NCBI GenBank assembly: GCA_023392975.1
Contig: JAEWNA010000094.1
Location: 1-15,536, forward strand
Source: Pseudomonadota bacterium
GTDB lineage: Bacteria > Pseudomonadota > Gammaproteobacteria > Xanthomonadales > Xanthomonadaceae
Direction of reading: 5' to 3'
Length of the DNA: 15,536 nucleotides
Both the position numbers and the translations under genes were made by a program. Shown here one piece after another: positions 8,187 through 15,497 of the stretch; positions within the stretch are counted from its first letter, which is position 1; every line of letters begins with the position of its first letter. The notes under the pieces were generated by a model. It made no database searches. It saw only the letters and a program-made list of their open reading frames with translations, and was not told the DNA's origin.

Positions 8187-10607
8187 TCAGGCGACCTTCG
8201 GTGCGCCGCGCGCCGGTTCGCCCGGCTGCTGGACCTGCGGCTGCGCGGCCTGCTCGGCCATGCGCTCGTTGGCGCGGTTCACCTGCTGGGTGCTGACCTC
8301 CAGCGGCTGCTGGAGGCCCTGCTGCACGCCGGTGAAGGCGACGCGCTGGTGCGCGGCGTTGGGATCGGCGGTGTCGACGGCGAAGATGCGGCTGGCGTCG
8401 CGGCTGATCTCGACCCGGCCGATCTGGGTGAAGCCGGCATTGTGCGCCTCGGCGGTCAGCGCGCCGGCGAGGCGGTCGCTGCCGGCGTCCGGCGCGCGGT
8501 TGAAGCGCTGGTCGATGCCGTGCACGCCCTTCTGCGCATCGCGGAACAGCGCGTGGCTGGGATGCGCGGGATCGTCGAGCAGCGGCGCCGTCGAAGCCGG
8601 CGTCACCGGCGAACGCGGCGGCGGGACGCCCTCGGGCGACCGCGCGGCGGGCGCATGCGCGTCCGGCTGCTGCGGATGCGCCGCGAGCGCCTTGCGCGCC
8701 GCCTGCTCCTGCTGCTGCACCGAGGCATCGAGGCTGGGGATGACCGAGCCGACCATGCCGTGGCGGAACACCGCCTCGCCCGCCACCTGCTGGCCGTTCT
8801 GCAGCACGGTGATGGTGTTGTAGAGGTTGACCGTGTTCTGCACGTTGACCGGCAGGTGGGTGGCGACGGTGGAGGTCACGCCGCCCACGGTGCCGCCGAC
8901 CACGGTGCCGGCCAGCGGCGCCTTGTCGGTGACGCCGCGGATCGTCTGGCCCGCGCCATCGACGCCCTGCTGCAGCCACGCGCCGGCCTGGCGACCGCCT
9001 TCACGCTGGGCATCGGCGAGGACGGTGGCACCCTGGTCGATCCGCCCGGCGAGGCCCTGCGTGCCCTGGCGGATGCCGGCGGCGTCGCGCTGCGCGGCGG
9101 CCTGCGCCTGGCGCGCTTCCTGCTCGTTGTGCTGCATCGCCTGCTTGCCGTAGCTCTCGATGCCCTGTGCCTGCTGGCCGACCCACTTCTCCGCGCCCTC
9201 GGGCAGCGGCTTCGCAAGGATGCGCAGCGCACTGGCGGTCCAGGATGTCGCGGTTTCCTGGGCCTTGCCCTGCACGTGGTCGATGCCGGCCGACAGGTTG
9301 CCGGCCTGCAGGCGCACCTGCGCCGTCAGTTCGCCGCCGGCACTCACGGTGCCGCTGACGACCTTGCCGGTGGTGCCGGTGACGAAGGCGTTGGCCTGCC
9401 CTTGCAGCTGCGCGGTGTAGTTCAGGCCTTGGCCGACGATGTGCAGCCCCTGTTCGGTCGCCTGACCCTGTGCCTTCACCACTTCGCCGACGTTGCGGCC
9501 GACGCGCGCGCTCATCGCGGTCGCGCTCAGCACGTCGGTCAGCGGGCCGGCGTAGGCGCCGAGTTCACTCAGTGCCATCTGGTCGGGGCGATTCACCAGA
9601 CGGCCCTGCTCGTCGCGGGTCTTGGGCGACAGCAGCGGCTGCAGTTCGCCCGCGGCGGTCGGCAGGTTCTTCAGCGCCTGGTTGCCGGAATGGGTCGACA
9701 GGTAGTCGATCGCGCCCATCGCCGACTTCTGCGCCTCCGGCGGCAGCATCCCCGACAGCTTGCCGGCGACGAACTCGCGCGCGCCGGGCTGGGCCATCAG
9801 CGAGGTGACGTCGTTCGCCAGCCGACCCGCTTCGGCACGCCGCGCCGCGTCGAGTTTCTGGATGCCGGTCTGGCCGTCGGTCAGCATCTCGCCGCCGACC
9901 TGGTAGGCATCGACGTTGCGCTTCGTATCGTACACCTGCAGACCGTGCTCGTCGGCATAGCGCTTCGCGGTGTTCGGATGCAGGCCCGCGGCGTTGAACG
10001 TGGTCGTTTCCACGCCGGTGACCGCACCGGCCGCCGAGGCCATGCCGCCGCCCAGCGAGTGGCCGGCGATCTCGAACTGGAAGCCCTGCACGCCCTTCAG
10101 CCGGGTCGCGGCGTCCATCGCGCGGTCGTAATAGTCGGTCTTGAGGCCTAGCCCCTGCGGGACGTTGTTGGCAAGGAAATCCTCGGCCGCGCTCTCGCGC
10201 TTGCCGCCGGGTGCGGCCGGATCGATGATCGCGCCGGTCGAGCCCTTGAACACCAGCACGGGTTTCGCATCCGGGCCGAGCACCGACTTGTCCGGCAGGT
10301 AGACCTCGGCGCGGTAGCCGGAGCCGTCGGGATGCAGCATGTTGTCGATCTGGCGGCGATCGAGCCCGGGCGCGAGCGCCTGCAGCATCTCCGGATGCTC
10401 GCTGGCGCGGGTCCAGCCCACCGGCGGCTTGCCTTCGCCCCGTGCCGAGACGTAGACGTCCGCGGCCAGGTCGGCCATCCGCTGCGCGTGGTAGCCACCG
10501 GCCAGCCGGTCGGCGCGGCCGGTCTCGCCGGCGGCGCGCAGGTCGGACACCAGCTTGTCCTGCGCCTCGCGCTCGGCGCGGACGCTCTCCCGGGTGGGCT
10601 CGGTCAT
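8187..10607 (-). CDS. Predicted X-T4SS antibacterial lipase effector with C-terminal XVIPCD
   Basis: The 806-residue protein starts at the ATG at 10607, with AGGGA about 9 bases upstream; an ATG at 10664 would add 19 unremarkable residues. There is no signal peptide. The N-terminal ~310 residues form an alpha/beta-hydrolase (lipase class 3-like) domain. The nucleophile elbow is AGHSLGGG with S184; D233 (NVDAYQ) and H306 (STHSGN) are the best candidates to complete the triad. The middle (about 330-640) is Ala/Gln-rich and helical, with a glycine-zipper-like GTVVGGTVGGV near 565. A Pro-rich linker leads to the C-terminal domain from L677: LLDDPAHPSHALFRDAQ, then FNRAPDAGSDRLAGAL, then RVEISRDASRIFAVD, then a Gln-rich tail. 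These are the features of the XVIPCD, which docks effectors to VirD4 of the Xanthomonadales T4SS. The inferred job is phospholipid hydrolysis in rival bacteria. No T4SS genes are in the window. Confidence 0.9.
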   Translation of the reverse strand: MTEPTRESVRAEREAQDKLVSDLRAAGETGRADRLAGGYHAQRMADLAADVYVSARGEGKPPVGWTRASEHPEMLQALAPGLDRRQIDNMLHPDGSGYRAEVYLPDKSVLGPDAKPVLVFKGSTGAIIDPAAPGGKRESAAEDFLANNVPQGLGLKTDYYDRAMDAATRLKGVQGFQFEIAGHSLGGGMASAAGAVTGVETTTFNAAGLHPNTAKRYADEHGLQVYDTKRNVDAYQVGGEMLTDGQTGIQKLDAARRAEAGRLANDVTSLMAQPGAREFVAGKLSGMLPPEAQKSAMGAIDYLSTHSGNQALKNLPTAAGELQPLLSPKTRDEQGRLVNRPDQMALSELGAYAGPLTDVLSATAMSARVGRNVGEVVKAQGQATEQGLHIVGQGLNYTAQLQGQANAFVTGTTGKVVSGTVSAGGELTAQVRLQAGNLSAGIDHVQGKAQETATSWTASALRILAKPLPEGAEKWVGQQAQGIESYGKQAMQHNEQEARQAQAAAQRDAAGIRQGTQGLAGRIDQGATVLADAQREGGRQAGAWLQQGVDGAGQTIRGVTDKAPLAGTVVGGTVGGVTSTVATHLPVNVQNTVNLYNTITVLQNGQQVAGEAVFRHGMVGSVIPSLDASVQQQEQAARKALAAHPQQPDAHAPAARSPEGVPPPRSPVTPASTAPLLDDPAHPSHALFRDAQKGVHGIDQRFNRAPDAGSDRLAGALTAEAHNAGFTQIGRVEISRDASRIFAVDTADPNAAHQRVAFTGVQQGLQQPLEVSTQQVNRANERMAEQAAQPQVQQPGEPARGAPKVA

Positions 10608-10698
10608 GGCTTCTGTTCCCTGAACGCGTGGTTCACCATCCTCGCAAAGCCCATGCCGCGCCACAAGCCGGCCGATACCGTCCCCCCGGATTTTCTGC

Positions 10699-10704
10699 TA
10701 TCAA
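10699..10704 (+). promoter_or_regulatory. Candidate extended -10 for the ankyrin lipoprotein gene
   Basis: TGCTATCAA ends in the hexamer TATCAA with the TGn extension just upstream. The predicted start point is near 10711, leaving a leader of about 21 bases before the ATG at 10732. No clear -35 is found, which is acceptable for an extended -10. It lies in the 124-base divergent region shared with the effector gene. Confidence 0.4.
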
Positions 10705-10731
10705 GGCCGCATCCCCCGAATCGATGCCGCC

Positions 10732-11742
10732 ATGTTCCCGTCTGTCGTCCGCCGGGCGCCGCCTCGCTGGGCCGTCGCGATCGCCCTGAGCCTGGGCCTC
10801 TGCGCCTGCTTCGGCCCGCTCCCCGCGGCCAACGACGCCAGCCGTTCGCAGCATGCCGCCGAGCGCTACTTCGACGGCAAGGCACTGGAGCTGGCGATCG
10901 CCGCCGAGCATGGCAAGGTCGACACCATCCGCCGGCTGATGCGCGACGAGAAGGTCGATCCGGACACGATCTTCGCCAAGGGCGCGATGGGCGAGGGCAT
11001 GCCGCTGGTCGCCTGGCCGGTCTACACCGAGAATCCGGCGGGGCTGAAGGCGATGCTGGAGAACGGCGCCGACCCCAACGCCCGCCGCCCCGAGCGCATC
11101 GACAAGCGCTACGACGACGGCACCGAGAGCCACAAGTTCCGCTACAACAACGCGCTGGTCTATGCGGCACAGGCCGAGGACCCGGTCTACCTGAAACTGC
11201 TGCTCGACCACGGCGGCGACCCGAACACGGTCAACACCAACGACGAGCCGCTGACCTTCGTCGCCTTCCTGCACCAGAACCAGTGGCAGAACGTGAAGCT
11301 GCTGGTCGAACGCGGCGCGAAGGTGAACGACCCCTCCTTCTACCCGGGCTCGCCGCTGGAGTGGTACGCCGGGCGCGGCGGCTTCGAGCAGGCCTACTGG
11401 CTGCTACAGCACGGGGCCGACCCGACCAAGAAGGTCAAGGGCACCGCGCTTGCGCCGACCGACGCGAAGGGCACGCCGCTGCCGCAGCCGGACGCGCCGC
11501 CGGACGGTTTCGCCTGGGTCAAGTACGGCAAGGACGGCAAGCCGGTCTACGTCGACGGCATGCCCATCGTCGAGAACATCTACTGGCATCCCGGCAGCCC
11601 GAAGACGGCGGAATGGCAGCGCAAGTGCCAGCACTGGCTGCGCGACCGTGGCATCGCCCGCCCGCCGATGCCGGCGAGCATCCGCACGATGCGCAAGTCG
11701 TTCGGCTTCCCGACGGAAGAGCAGGACGTGCCGCTGCTGTGA
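10732..11742 (+). CDS. Ankyrin-repeat lipoprotein, candidate immunity protein to the divergent lipase
   Basis: The 336-residue protein begins with a basic, hydrophobic signal (VVRRAPPRWAVAIALSLGL) and a lipobox-like L23-C-A-C26. Cys at -2 is unusual but tolerable. With Phe at +2, outer-membrane retention is expected. Five ankyrin repeats follow, at about 52-80, 88-118, 140-171, 172-205 and 207-238, with typical pieces such as LMRDEKVDP, LENGADPN, LLLDHGGDPN, LVERGAKVN and LLQHGADP. The C-terminus has a distinctive block (YWHPGSPKTAEWQRKCQHWL, then RGIARPPMP). This build recurs, as I recall, in Xanthomonadaceae near lipase-type toxins. A periplasm-facing ankyrin protein could bind and block a phospholipase. 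It is divergent from the effector, not in one operon with it, so the pairing is inference. A small membrane protein gene follows closely. Confidence 0.88.
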   Translation: MFPSVVRRAPPRWAVAIALSLGLCACFGPLPAANDASRSQHAAERYFDGKALELAIAAEHGKVDTIRRLMRDEKVDPDTIFAKGAMGEGMPLVAWPVYTENPAGLKAMLENGADPNARRPERIDKRYDDGTESHKFRYNNALVYAAQAEDPVYLKLLLDHGGDPNTVNTNDEPLTFVAFLHQNQWQNVKLLVERGAKVNDPSFYPGSPLEWYAGRGGFEQAYWLLQHGADPTKKVKGTALAPTDAKGTPLPQPDAPPDGFAWVKYGKDGKPVYVDGMPIVENIYWHPGSPKTAEWQRKCQHWLRDRGIARPPMPASIRTMRKSFGFPTEEQDVPLL

Positions 11743-11759
11743 CGTCGACGCAGCCAGCG

Positions 11760-12206
11760 ATGTCCCGCGATCCGAAGCCGTCTCCGCCACCGCTGCCCGT
11801 CACGACAAGCGTTCCGGAGCCACTGCGCTTCCAGGCTGCCAAGGCATTCCTGTTCGCAAGCCTGCTCGAGTTCGCCGGCGCCGGCCTCGCCACGGCATGG
11901 CTGATGCGCGATTGGAGCGCGCTGTGGCACGACAAGCACTTCGTGGCGAGCGTCTATCTGTCCTATGGCGGCATGCTGATCTATGCCTTCGGCAGATGGG
12001 GCGCCATGATCTTGCTCGTGCTTTACCTGTCCGCGGGCGCGCTGCTGCTCGCCATCACGGCCGCGGTATTCCGCACTTCGAAGCGACCGGGGTTGCTGGC
12101 GTTGCTCGCGGCAATCAGTCTGTTCTTCGTTCCGGCAGGCACATTGGCCGGACTGCATGCCCTGCGTCGACTGCGGGGGCAAACCGAGCACTCCGTCGGC
12201 GATTGA
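11760..12206 (+). CDS. Small 3-4 span membrane protein linked to the ankyrin gene
   Basis: This 148-residue protein starts 17 bases after the ankyrin stop if the ATG at 11760 is used. A GTG at 11739 in the same frame overlaps the ankyrin TGA (GTGA), which would suggest translational coupling; neither start has a clear ribosome site. After a Pro-rich cytoplasmic-looking head, hydrophobic segments lie at about 28-49, 61-77, 81-104 and 111-134, with a basic ALRRLRG near the end. By eye the codon use is less GC3-biased than in its neighbours (several tat, gca and ttc/tcg choices mixed), which may mean recent arrival. I do not recognise the family. Tight linkage to the ankyrin gene suggests a shared envelope role, possibly in immunity. 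Confidence 0.75.
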   Translation: MSRDPKPSPPPLPVTTSVPEPLRFQAAKAFLFASLLEFAGAGLATAWLMRDWSALWHDKHFVASVYLSYGGMLIYAFGRWGAMILLVLYLSAGALLLAITAAVFRTSKRPGLLALLAAISLFFVPAGTLAGLHALRRLRGQTEHSVGD

Positions 12207-12316
12207 CCCGGACGACATCCGGGCGCTCCGCACATCGCGCCGCCATCAGCGGCGCTGACGTCCCACCGCTCCGAGCACCGCACGCGACCGCAGCCGACAT
12301 CCAGCACGCACACGCA

Positions 12317-12344
12317 CGAACGGCGGCCATTGGGCCGCCGTTCG
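12317..12344. terminator. Perfect 12-bp hairpin with ATTG loop between convergent genes
   Basis: CGAACGGCGGCC (12317-12328) pairs fully with GGCCGCCGTTCG (12333-12344) around ATTG. A few more pairs can form outside one mismatch. It begins 21 bases past the stop of the secreted protein on the minus strand and 111 bases past the stop of the small membrane protein. It most likely ends the minus-strand transcript and may serve both. There is no T-tract. Confidence 0.65.
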
Positions 12345-12364
12345 CGTGTCGACATCCGCTGCGG

Positions 12365-13372
12365 TCAGTGGCCGCAGAACTTGCCGCAATCGGTCGGGAT
12401 CTGCGGATTCGGCAGGTCCGGCCGCGTCTCCGGCTGCGCCGTGGTGACGCGCGGGGCGTCCTGGATGATGCCGCCGTAATCGGCGTATTCCGGATCGATC
12501 AACACGATGAGGTCGCGCGGGTTCTCGATGCCGTCCGGATCGACCGTCGGCGGTTCGTGGCCCTGCACGGTCAGGATCGTCGCCCCGTGCACGCGCTCCC
12601 AGGCCTTGAACTGCTCGTCGGTCGGCGGATCGCCCGCACCAGTGTCGGCATCGGGATTGACGTACCAGTCGTCGAGGATCTTGCCGTCCTTGTCCTGGCG
12701 CAGGCCATGGCCGTCGGCGCCGTCGTAGATCCAGTCGCCGTTGGTCAGCAGGTAGCCGGTGGAGCCATCGTCGTAGTTGTAGATCTCCTTCACTTCGGGC
12801 GAGGTCAGCGGCTCCCAGCCGCCGTCGTCGTCGTCTCCGGCGCTGATCAGGCTGATGTCCATGCCGCCGACGCGGCGATACGGCGCGCCACCCTTGGCGT
12901 CGAATTCCTGCGCCAGCGTGAAGCCGTCGCCGACCTCGATGCCGTGCGCGGCCATCAGTTCGGCGGACAGGCCCAGGCGCGTCATCGCGTCCTTGCGCTG
13001 GCCGATCGGGAACGCGGCCATCGGATCGCTCTGGCCGGCTTCGATGGTTTCCTGGAGCTTTTCCGGATACAGGATCACCTTGCCGAGGCCGAACTCGAAG
13101 CTTGGCAGCATCTGCTTGCCGACGAGCGTGGCGATGATCTCCGGCGCGGGTCGGCTGTTCGGGTCGTGCGGATCGGTGCCGGCGACGAGTTCGTCGGCAT
13201 CGCAGACGCCGTCGCCGTCGGAATCGACGACGTTCCAGGCGTAGTAGCAGTACGAGGCGTCGCACAGGCGCACGTGGCGGAGGGTGTCTTCCTTCGCCTG
13301 CGCGGTGCCTGAGAGTGCGGTGAAGGCGATGGCGGCCGACAGGGCGGCCGACAGCGTGGCGTGTCTGGTCAT
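12365..13372 (-). CDS. Secreted protein with an EF-hand/thrombospondin-3-like calcium loop, function unknown
   Basis: The ATG at 13372 begins a Sec signal peptide (SAALSAAIAFTALSGTAQA, cleavage after A26). AAGGA lies just upstream with a short gap. An open frame continues upstream to 13609 but has no signal-like sequence. The mature protein of about 309 residues has a CDASYCYYAW block and a canonical 12-residue calcium loop, D50-x-D52-x-D54-G-V-x-D58-x-x-E61. GTDPHDPNS follows, the pattern of thrombospondin type 3 repeats in secreted bacterial proteins. Later parts are rich in Asp/Gly (GDDDDGGW, DGADGHG), and the C-terminus is CGKFCGH. Four or more cysteines suggest disulfides in the periplasm or outside. 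No enzyme motif is seen. It diverges from the deacetylase gene across 304 bases. Confidence 0.82.
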   Translation of the reverse strand: MTRHATLSAALSAAIAFTALSGTAQAKEDTLRHVRLCDASYCYYAWNVVDSDGDGVCDADELVAGTDPHDPNSRPAPEIIATLVGKQMLPSFEFGLGKVILYPEKLQETIEAGQSDPMAAFPIGQRKDAMTRLGLSAELMAAHGIEVGDGFTLAQEFDAKGGAPYRRVGGMDISLISAGDDDDGGWEPLTSPEVKEIYNYDDGSTGYLLTNGDWIYDGADGHGLRQDKDGKILDDWYVNPDADTGAGDPPTDEQFKAWERVHGATILTVQGHEPPTVDPDGIENPRDLIVLIDPEYADYGGIIQDAPRVTTAQPETRPDLPNPQIPTDCGKFCGH

Positions 13373-13676
13373 GGTCCTTGTTCTCGATCGTTTCGGAGGA
13401 TGTGTCGCCCCTTGCGACACCCCAACGGAAACGACGAAGTCCGGACACGCAGGCCAGCGCGATGCACGCCCGTCGCACGGAGCGCGACCGCGGTCACACC
13501 CTCGACGCATCGCGCGAAAAGACTGTCCGCCCTTCGCACCGAGCCGCGTTTTCGCGCGCCGCGACCATCGGCACGGCGCGCAGCGTACGGCGATCCGGCA
13601 CGAGTGCAAGAGGTCGGGGATTCGCGGACTTCACGCGGCTGCGCTAGAGTCCCGGCTCCCCTGGAGGTGGCCCGCG
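13373..13676. other. Divergent intergenic region with a 10-bp inverted repeat
   Basis: These 304 bases separate two divergent genes. CGCGCGAAAA (13511-13520) is matched by TTTTCGCGCG (13549-13558) with a 28-base spacer; it could be a pair of regulator half-sites or a long-loop hairpin. TAGAGT (13645-13650) is a possible -10 for the deacetylase gene, giving a start point near 13657, but no -35 is convincing. No small gene is supported here. Confidence 0.4.
13663..13668 (+). promoter_or_regulatory. Strong ribosome binding site fixing the deacetylase start
   Basis: GGAGGT lies 8 bases before the ATG at 13677. It decides for this start against the open frame that extends back to 13284, and the chosen start opens with a signal peptide. 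Confidence 0.8.
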
Positions 13677-14642
13677 ATGCGCATGTCTTTGTCGATCGTC
13701 CTGCTGCTCGGCGCCTTCGCCATGGCCCACGCCGCCGAGCCCGACCGCCGCATCGCCGTCACCATCGACGACCTGCCCTGGCAGCGGATCGCGGTCACGC
13801 CGCCCGAGGCCCTGCAGCCACGGCACGAAGCGCTGATCGCGCAGCTGAAGCAGGCCGGCGTGCCGGTGATCGGTTTCGTCAACGAGGACAAGCTCGAAGT
13901 CGACGGCGTCGTGCAGCCGGCGCGGGTCGCGATGCTGCGCGACTGGCGCGACGCCGGCTTCGCGCTGGGCAACCACACCTACGGGCACGTCGATCTGCAC
14001 GCGGTCGGCATTCCCGCCTTCGAGGACGCGATCGTGCAGGGCGAGCGCGTGCTGCGTCCGCTGCTGGCCGAACGCGGCGACGCCCCGCGCTGGTTCCGCC
14101 ATCCCTACCTGCGCGCCGGGCAGACCGACGCGGACAAGCGGGCGATCGTCGACTTCCTCGGTGCGCACGGCTATCGCGTCGCGCCGGTGACGGTGGACAA
14201 CGGCGAGTGGGTCTGGGCGTTCGCCTACGAGCGCGTGCTCGACGGCCAGCCCGACACGCCCGAGCGCGCGGCGACGCTCGAACGCCTGCGCCTGGGCTAC
14301 GTGCCCTACATGCTCAACAAGCTCGACTACTACGAAGCGCAGTCGCAGGCCCTGCTCGGGTACGCGCTGCCGCAGGTGCTGCTGATCCACGCCAATACGC
14401 TGAATTCGGTGGCCTACACCGAGCTGGTCGCCGGCATCCGCCGCCGCGGCTACCGCTTCGTCACCCTCGACGAGGCGATGCGCGATCCGGCGTACGTGCG
14501 CCCCGACGGCTACCACGGCCGCTACGGCCCGAGCTGGCTGCACCGCTGGGCGATGGCCGAGCAGAAGCCGAAGACGTTCTATGCCGGCGAACCGGAGGTC
14601 CCGAAATGGGTGCTGGACCTGGCCGGCGTGGACAGCGAGTGA
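13677..14642 (+). CDS. Secreted polysaccharide deacetylase (NodB/CE4 family)
   Basis: The 321-residue protein has a Sec signal (MRMSLSIVLLLGAFAMAHA, cleavage near residue 19). The CE4 motifs are in order: TIDDLP (D31 as base, D32 as metal ligand), NHTYGH (H100 and H104 as metal ligands), RHPYLR (R141, P143, Y144) and LLIHAN (H238 as likely acid). The family removes acetyl (sometimes formyl or other) groups from sugars in a metal-dependent reaction. The exact substrate, whether peptidoglycan, exopolysaccharide or chitin fragments, cannot be read from sequence. The TIDDLPW opening is typical of a gammaproteobacterial periplasmic subgroup. It is a single gene, converging on the methyltransferase-like lipoprotein gene with only 19 bases between stops. 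Confidence 0.92.
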   Translation: MRMSLSIVLLLGAFAMAHAAEPDRRIAVTIDDLPWQRIAVTPPEALQPRHEALIAQLKQAGVPVIGFVNEDKLEVDGVVQPARVAMLRDWRDAGFALGNHTYGHVDLHAVGIPAFEDAIVQGERVLRPLLAERGDAPRWFRHPYLRAGQTDADKRAIVDFLGAHGYRVAPVTVDNGEWVWAFAYERVLDGQPDTPERAATLERLRLGYVPYMLNKLDYYEAQSQALLGYALPQVLLIHANTLNSVAYTELVAGIRRRGYRFVTLDEAMRDPAYVRPDGYHGRYGPSWLHRWAMAEQKPKTFYAGEPEVPKWVLDLAGVDSE

Positions 14643-14661
14643 AGTGTCCCGGCCGATTCGC

Positions 14662-15447
14662 TCAGGGCTTGCGGTACAGATGCACGAAGCGATCGGTCCG
14701 GCCGCGGATCGCCGGATCGAACACGTTCTTCGTGCGGTCGTCCTCGGGATTGCGCAGCACCGCGATGCTGCCGACGAAGTCGAGGCCGTGCGCCTTGAAG
14801 TCGCGGACGGCGAAGGCCTCGTCGATGCGGTGCAGCGTCTGCGCGTCGGCGCTGCCGCTGCCCTCGCGCGCCGCGTGATCGACGATCAGCAGCCTGCCGC
14901 CGGGCTTGAGCGCGGCGACGATCTGGTCGATGAAGGCGCCCGCATCCACCGCGGGCCAGCCCTGCGCGGGATCGACGTAGTAGAGGTCGTGGTAGGACAT
15001 CACGATCAGCGCGCCGTCGAGCGCGTTGCGGCCGAGACCGAGCGCCTCGTTGGGCACCACCGAGCGGTGCACGTTGGGCAGCCGATCGTCGGCGAAGCGC
15101 GTCGCCAGGCCTTCCTTCGCGAACGCCGCGTACGGCGGGTTGTTGACCAGCAGCACCGTGCCCCCGGGGCCGACGACGTCGGACAGGAGCTCGCTGTAAT
15201 AACCGCCACCGCCGAACACGTCGGCCACGGTGTTGCCGCGGCGGAAGCCGGCGAGGCCGAGCACGGCGTCGGGATGGTCGCGCAGGTCGCGGGCACGATC
15301 GTCGGCGCTCCGCGCGGGCGAGGCGAGTGCGGCGCGCACCGCCTGCGCATCGCGCACGGGCGCACGCGAGCAGCCGGCGGCGGCGAGCGTGAGGACGAGC
15401 AGCGCGGGCATCGCGAAGGCAGGCATCGCAAGGACAGGCAGGCGCAT
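14662..15447 (-). CDS. Methyltransferase-like lipoprotein (COG4798-like)
   Basis: The ATG at 15447 is preceded by GGAG with 7 bases of spacing and gives a 261-residue protein. The signal ends in a lipobox (LAAAGC, C26). A further ATG at 15474 has no such support. The mature part has a Rossmann methyltransferase build: VADVFGGGGYYSELL as the glycine-rich motif I, GGTVLLVNNP as a second strand, GALIVMSYHDLYY as the motif IV region, and ALKPGGRLLIVDHAAREGSG as the strand-turn after it. This matches the predicted-methyltransferase group COG4798, whose members often carry export signals. A lipoprotein fold that binds SAM would be out of reach of cytoplasmic SAM, so another ligand or role is possible. 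The upstream region contains a run of 16 C (G on this strand). Confidence 0.88.
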   Translation of the reverse strand: MRLPVLAMPAFAMPALLVLTLAAAGCSRAPVRDAQAVRAALASPARSADDRARDLRDHPDAVLGLAGFRRGNTVADVFGGGGYYSELLSDVVGPGGTVLLVNNPPYAAFAKEGLATRFADDRLPNVHRSVVPNEALGLGRNALDGALIVMSYHDLYYVDPAQGWPAVDAGAFIDQIVAALKPGGRLLIVDHAAREGSGSADAQTLHRIDEAFAVRDFKAHGLDFVGSIAVLRNPEDDRTKNVFDPAIRGRTDRFVHLYRKP

Positions 15448-15481
15448 GGGCGGTCTCCGTGGACGGGACCCCACCCAGCCA

Positions 15482-15497
15482 CCCCCCCCCCCCCCCC
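15482..15497. repeat. Homopolymer run of 16 C (G on the minus strand)
   Basis: A run of C16 followed by G and C5 lies 35-50 bases upstream of the minus-strand lipoprotein start at 15447. A further C7 run lies at 15527-15533, at the edge of the window. Such tracts can vary in length by slippage and change promoter spacing or leader structure, but they are also a common place for sequencing and assembly error. Confidence 0.8.

Noticed and set aside
7830..10151. 773-codon plus-strand frame opposite the effector gene
   Set aside because: No recognisable motif, skewed composition, and it spans the effector-downstream gap. The minus frame carries the GHSLG and XVIPCD features.
8187..10607. Reading the lipase protein as a type VI secretion effector
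   Set aside because: No PAAR, VgrG, Hcp or adaptor gene is near, and the C-terminal domain matches the T4SS recruitment signal instead.
11450..13312. 620-codon plus-strand frame crossing the ankyrin, membrane-protein and calcium-loop genes
   Set aside because: It runs through three supported genes and the hairpin at 12317-12344, with no start signal or domain.
13284..13676. N-terminal extension of the deacetylase frame
   Set aside because: It overlaps the divergent gene and its promoter region. The GGAGGT site and signal peptide place the start at 13677.
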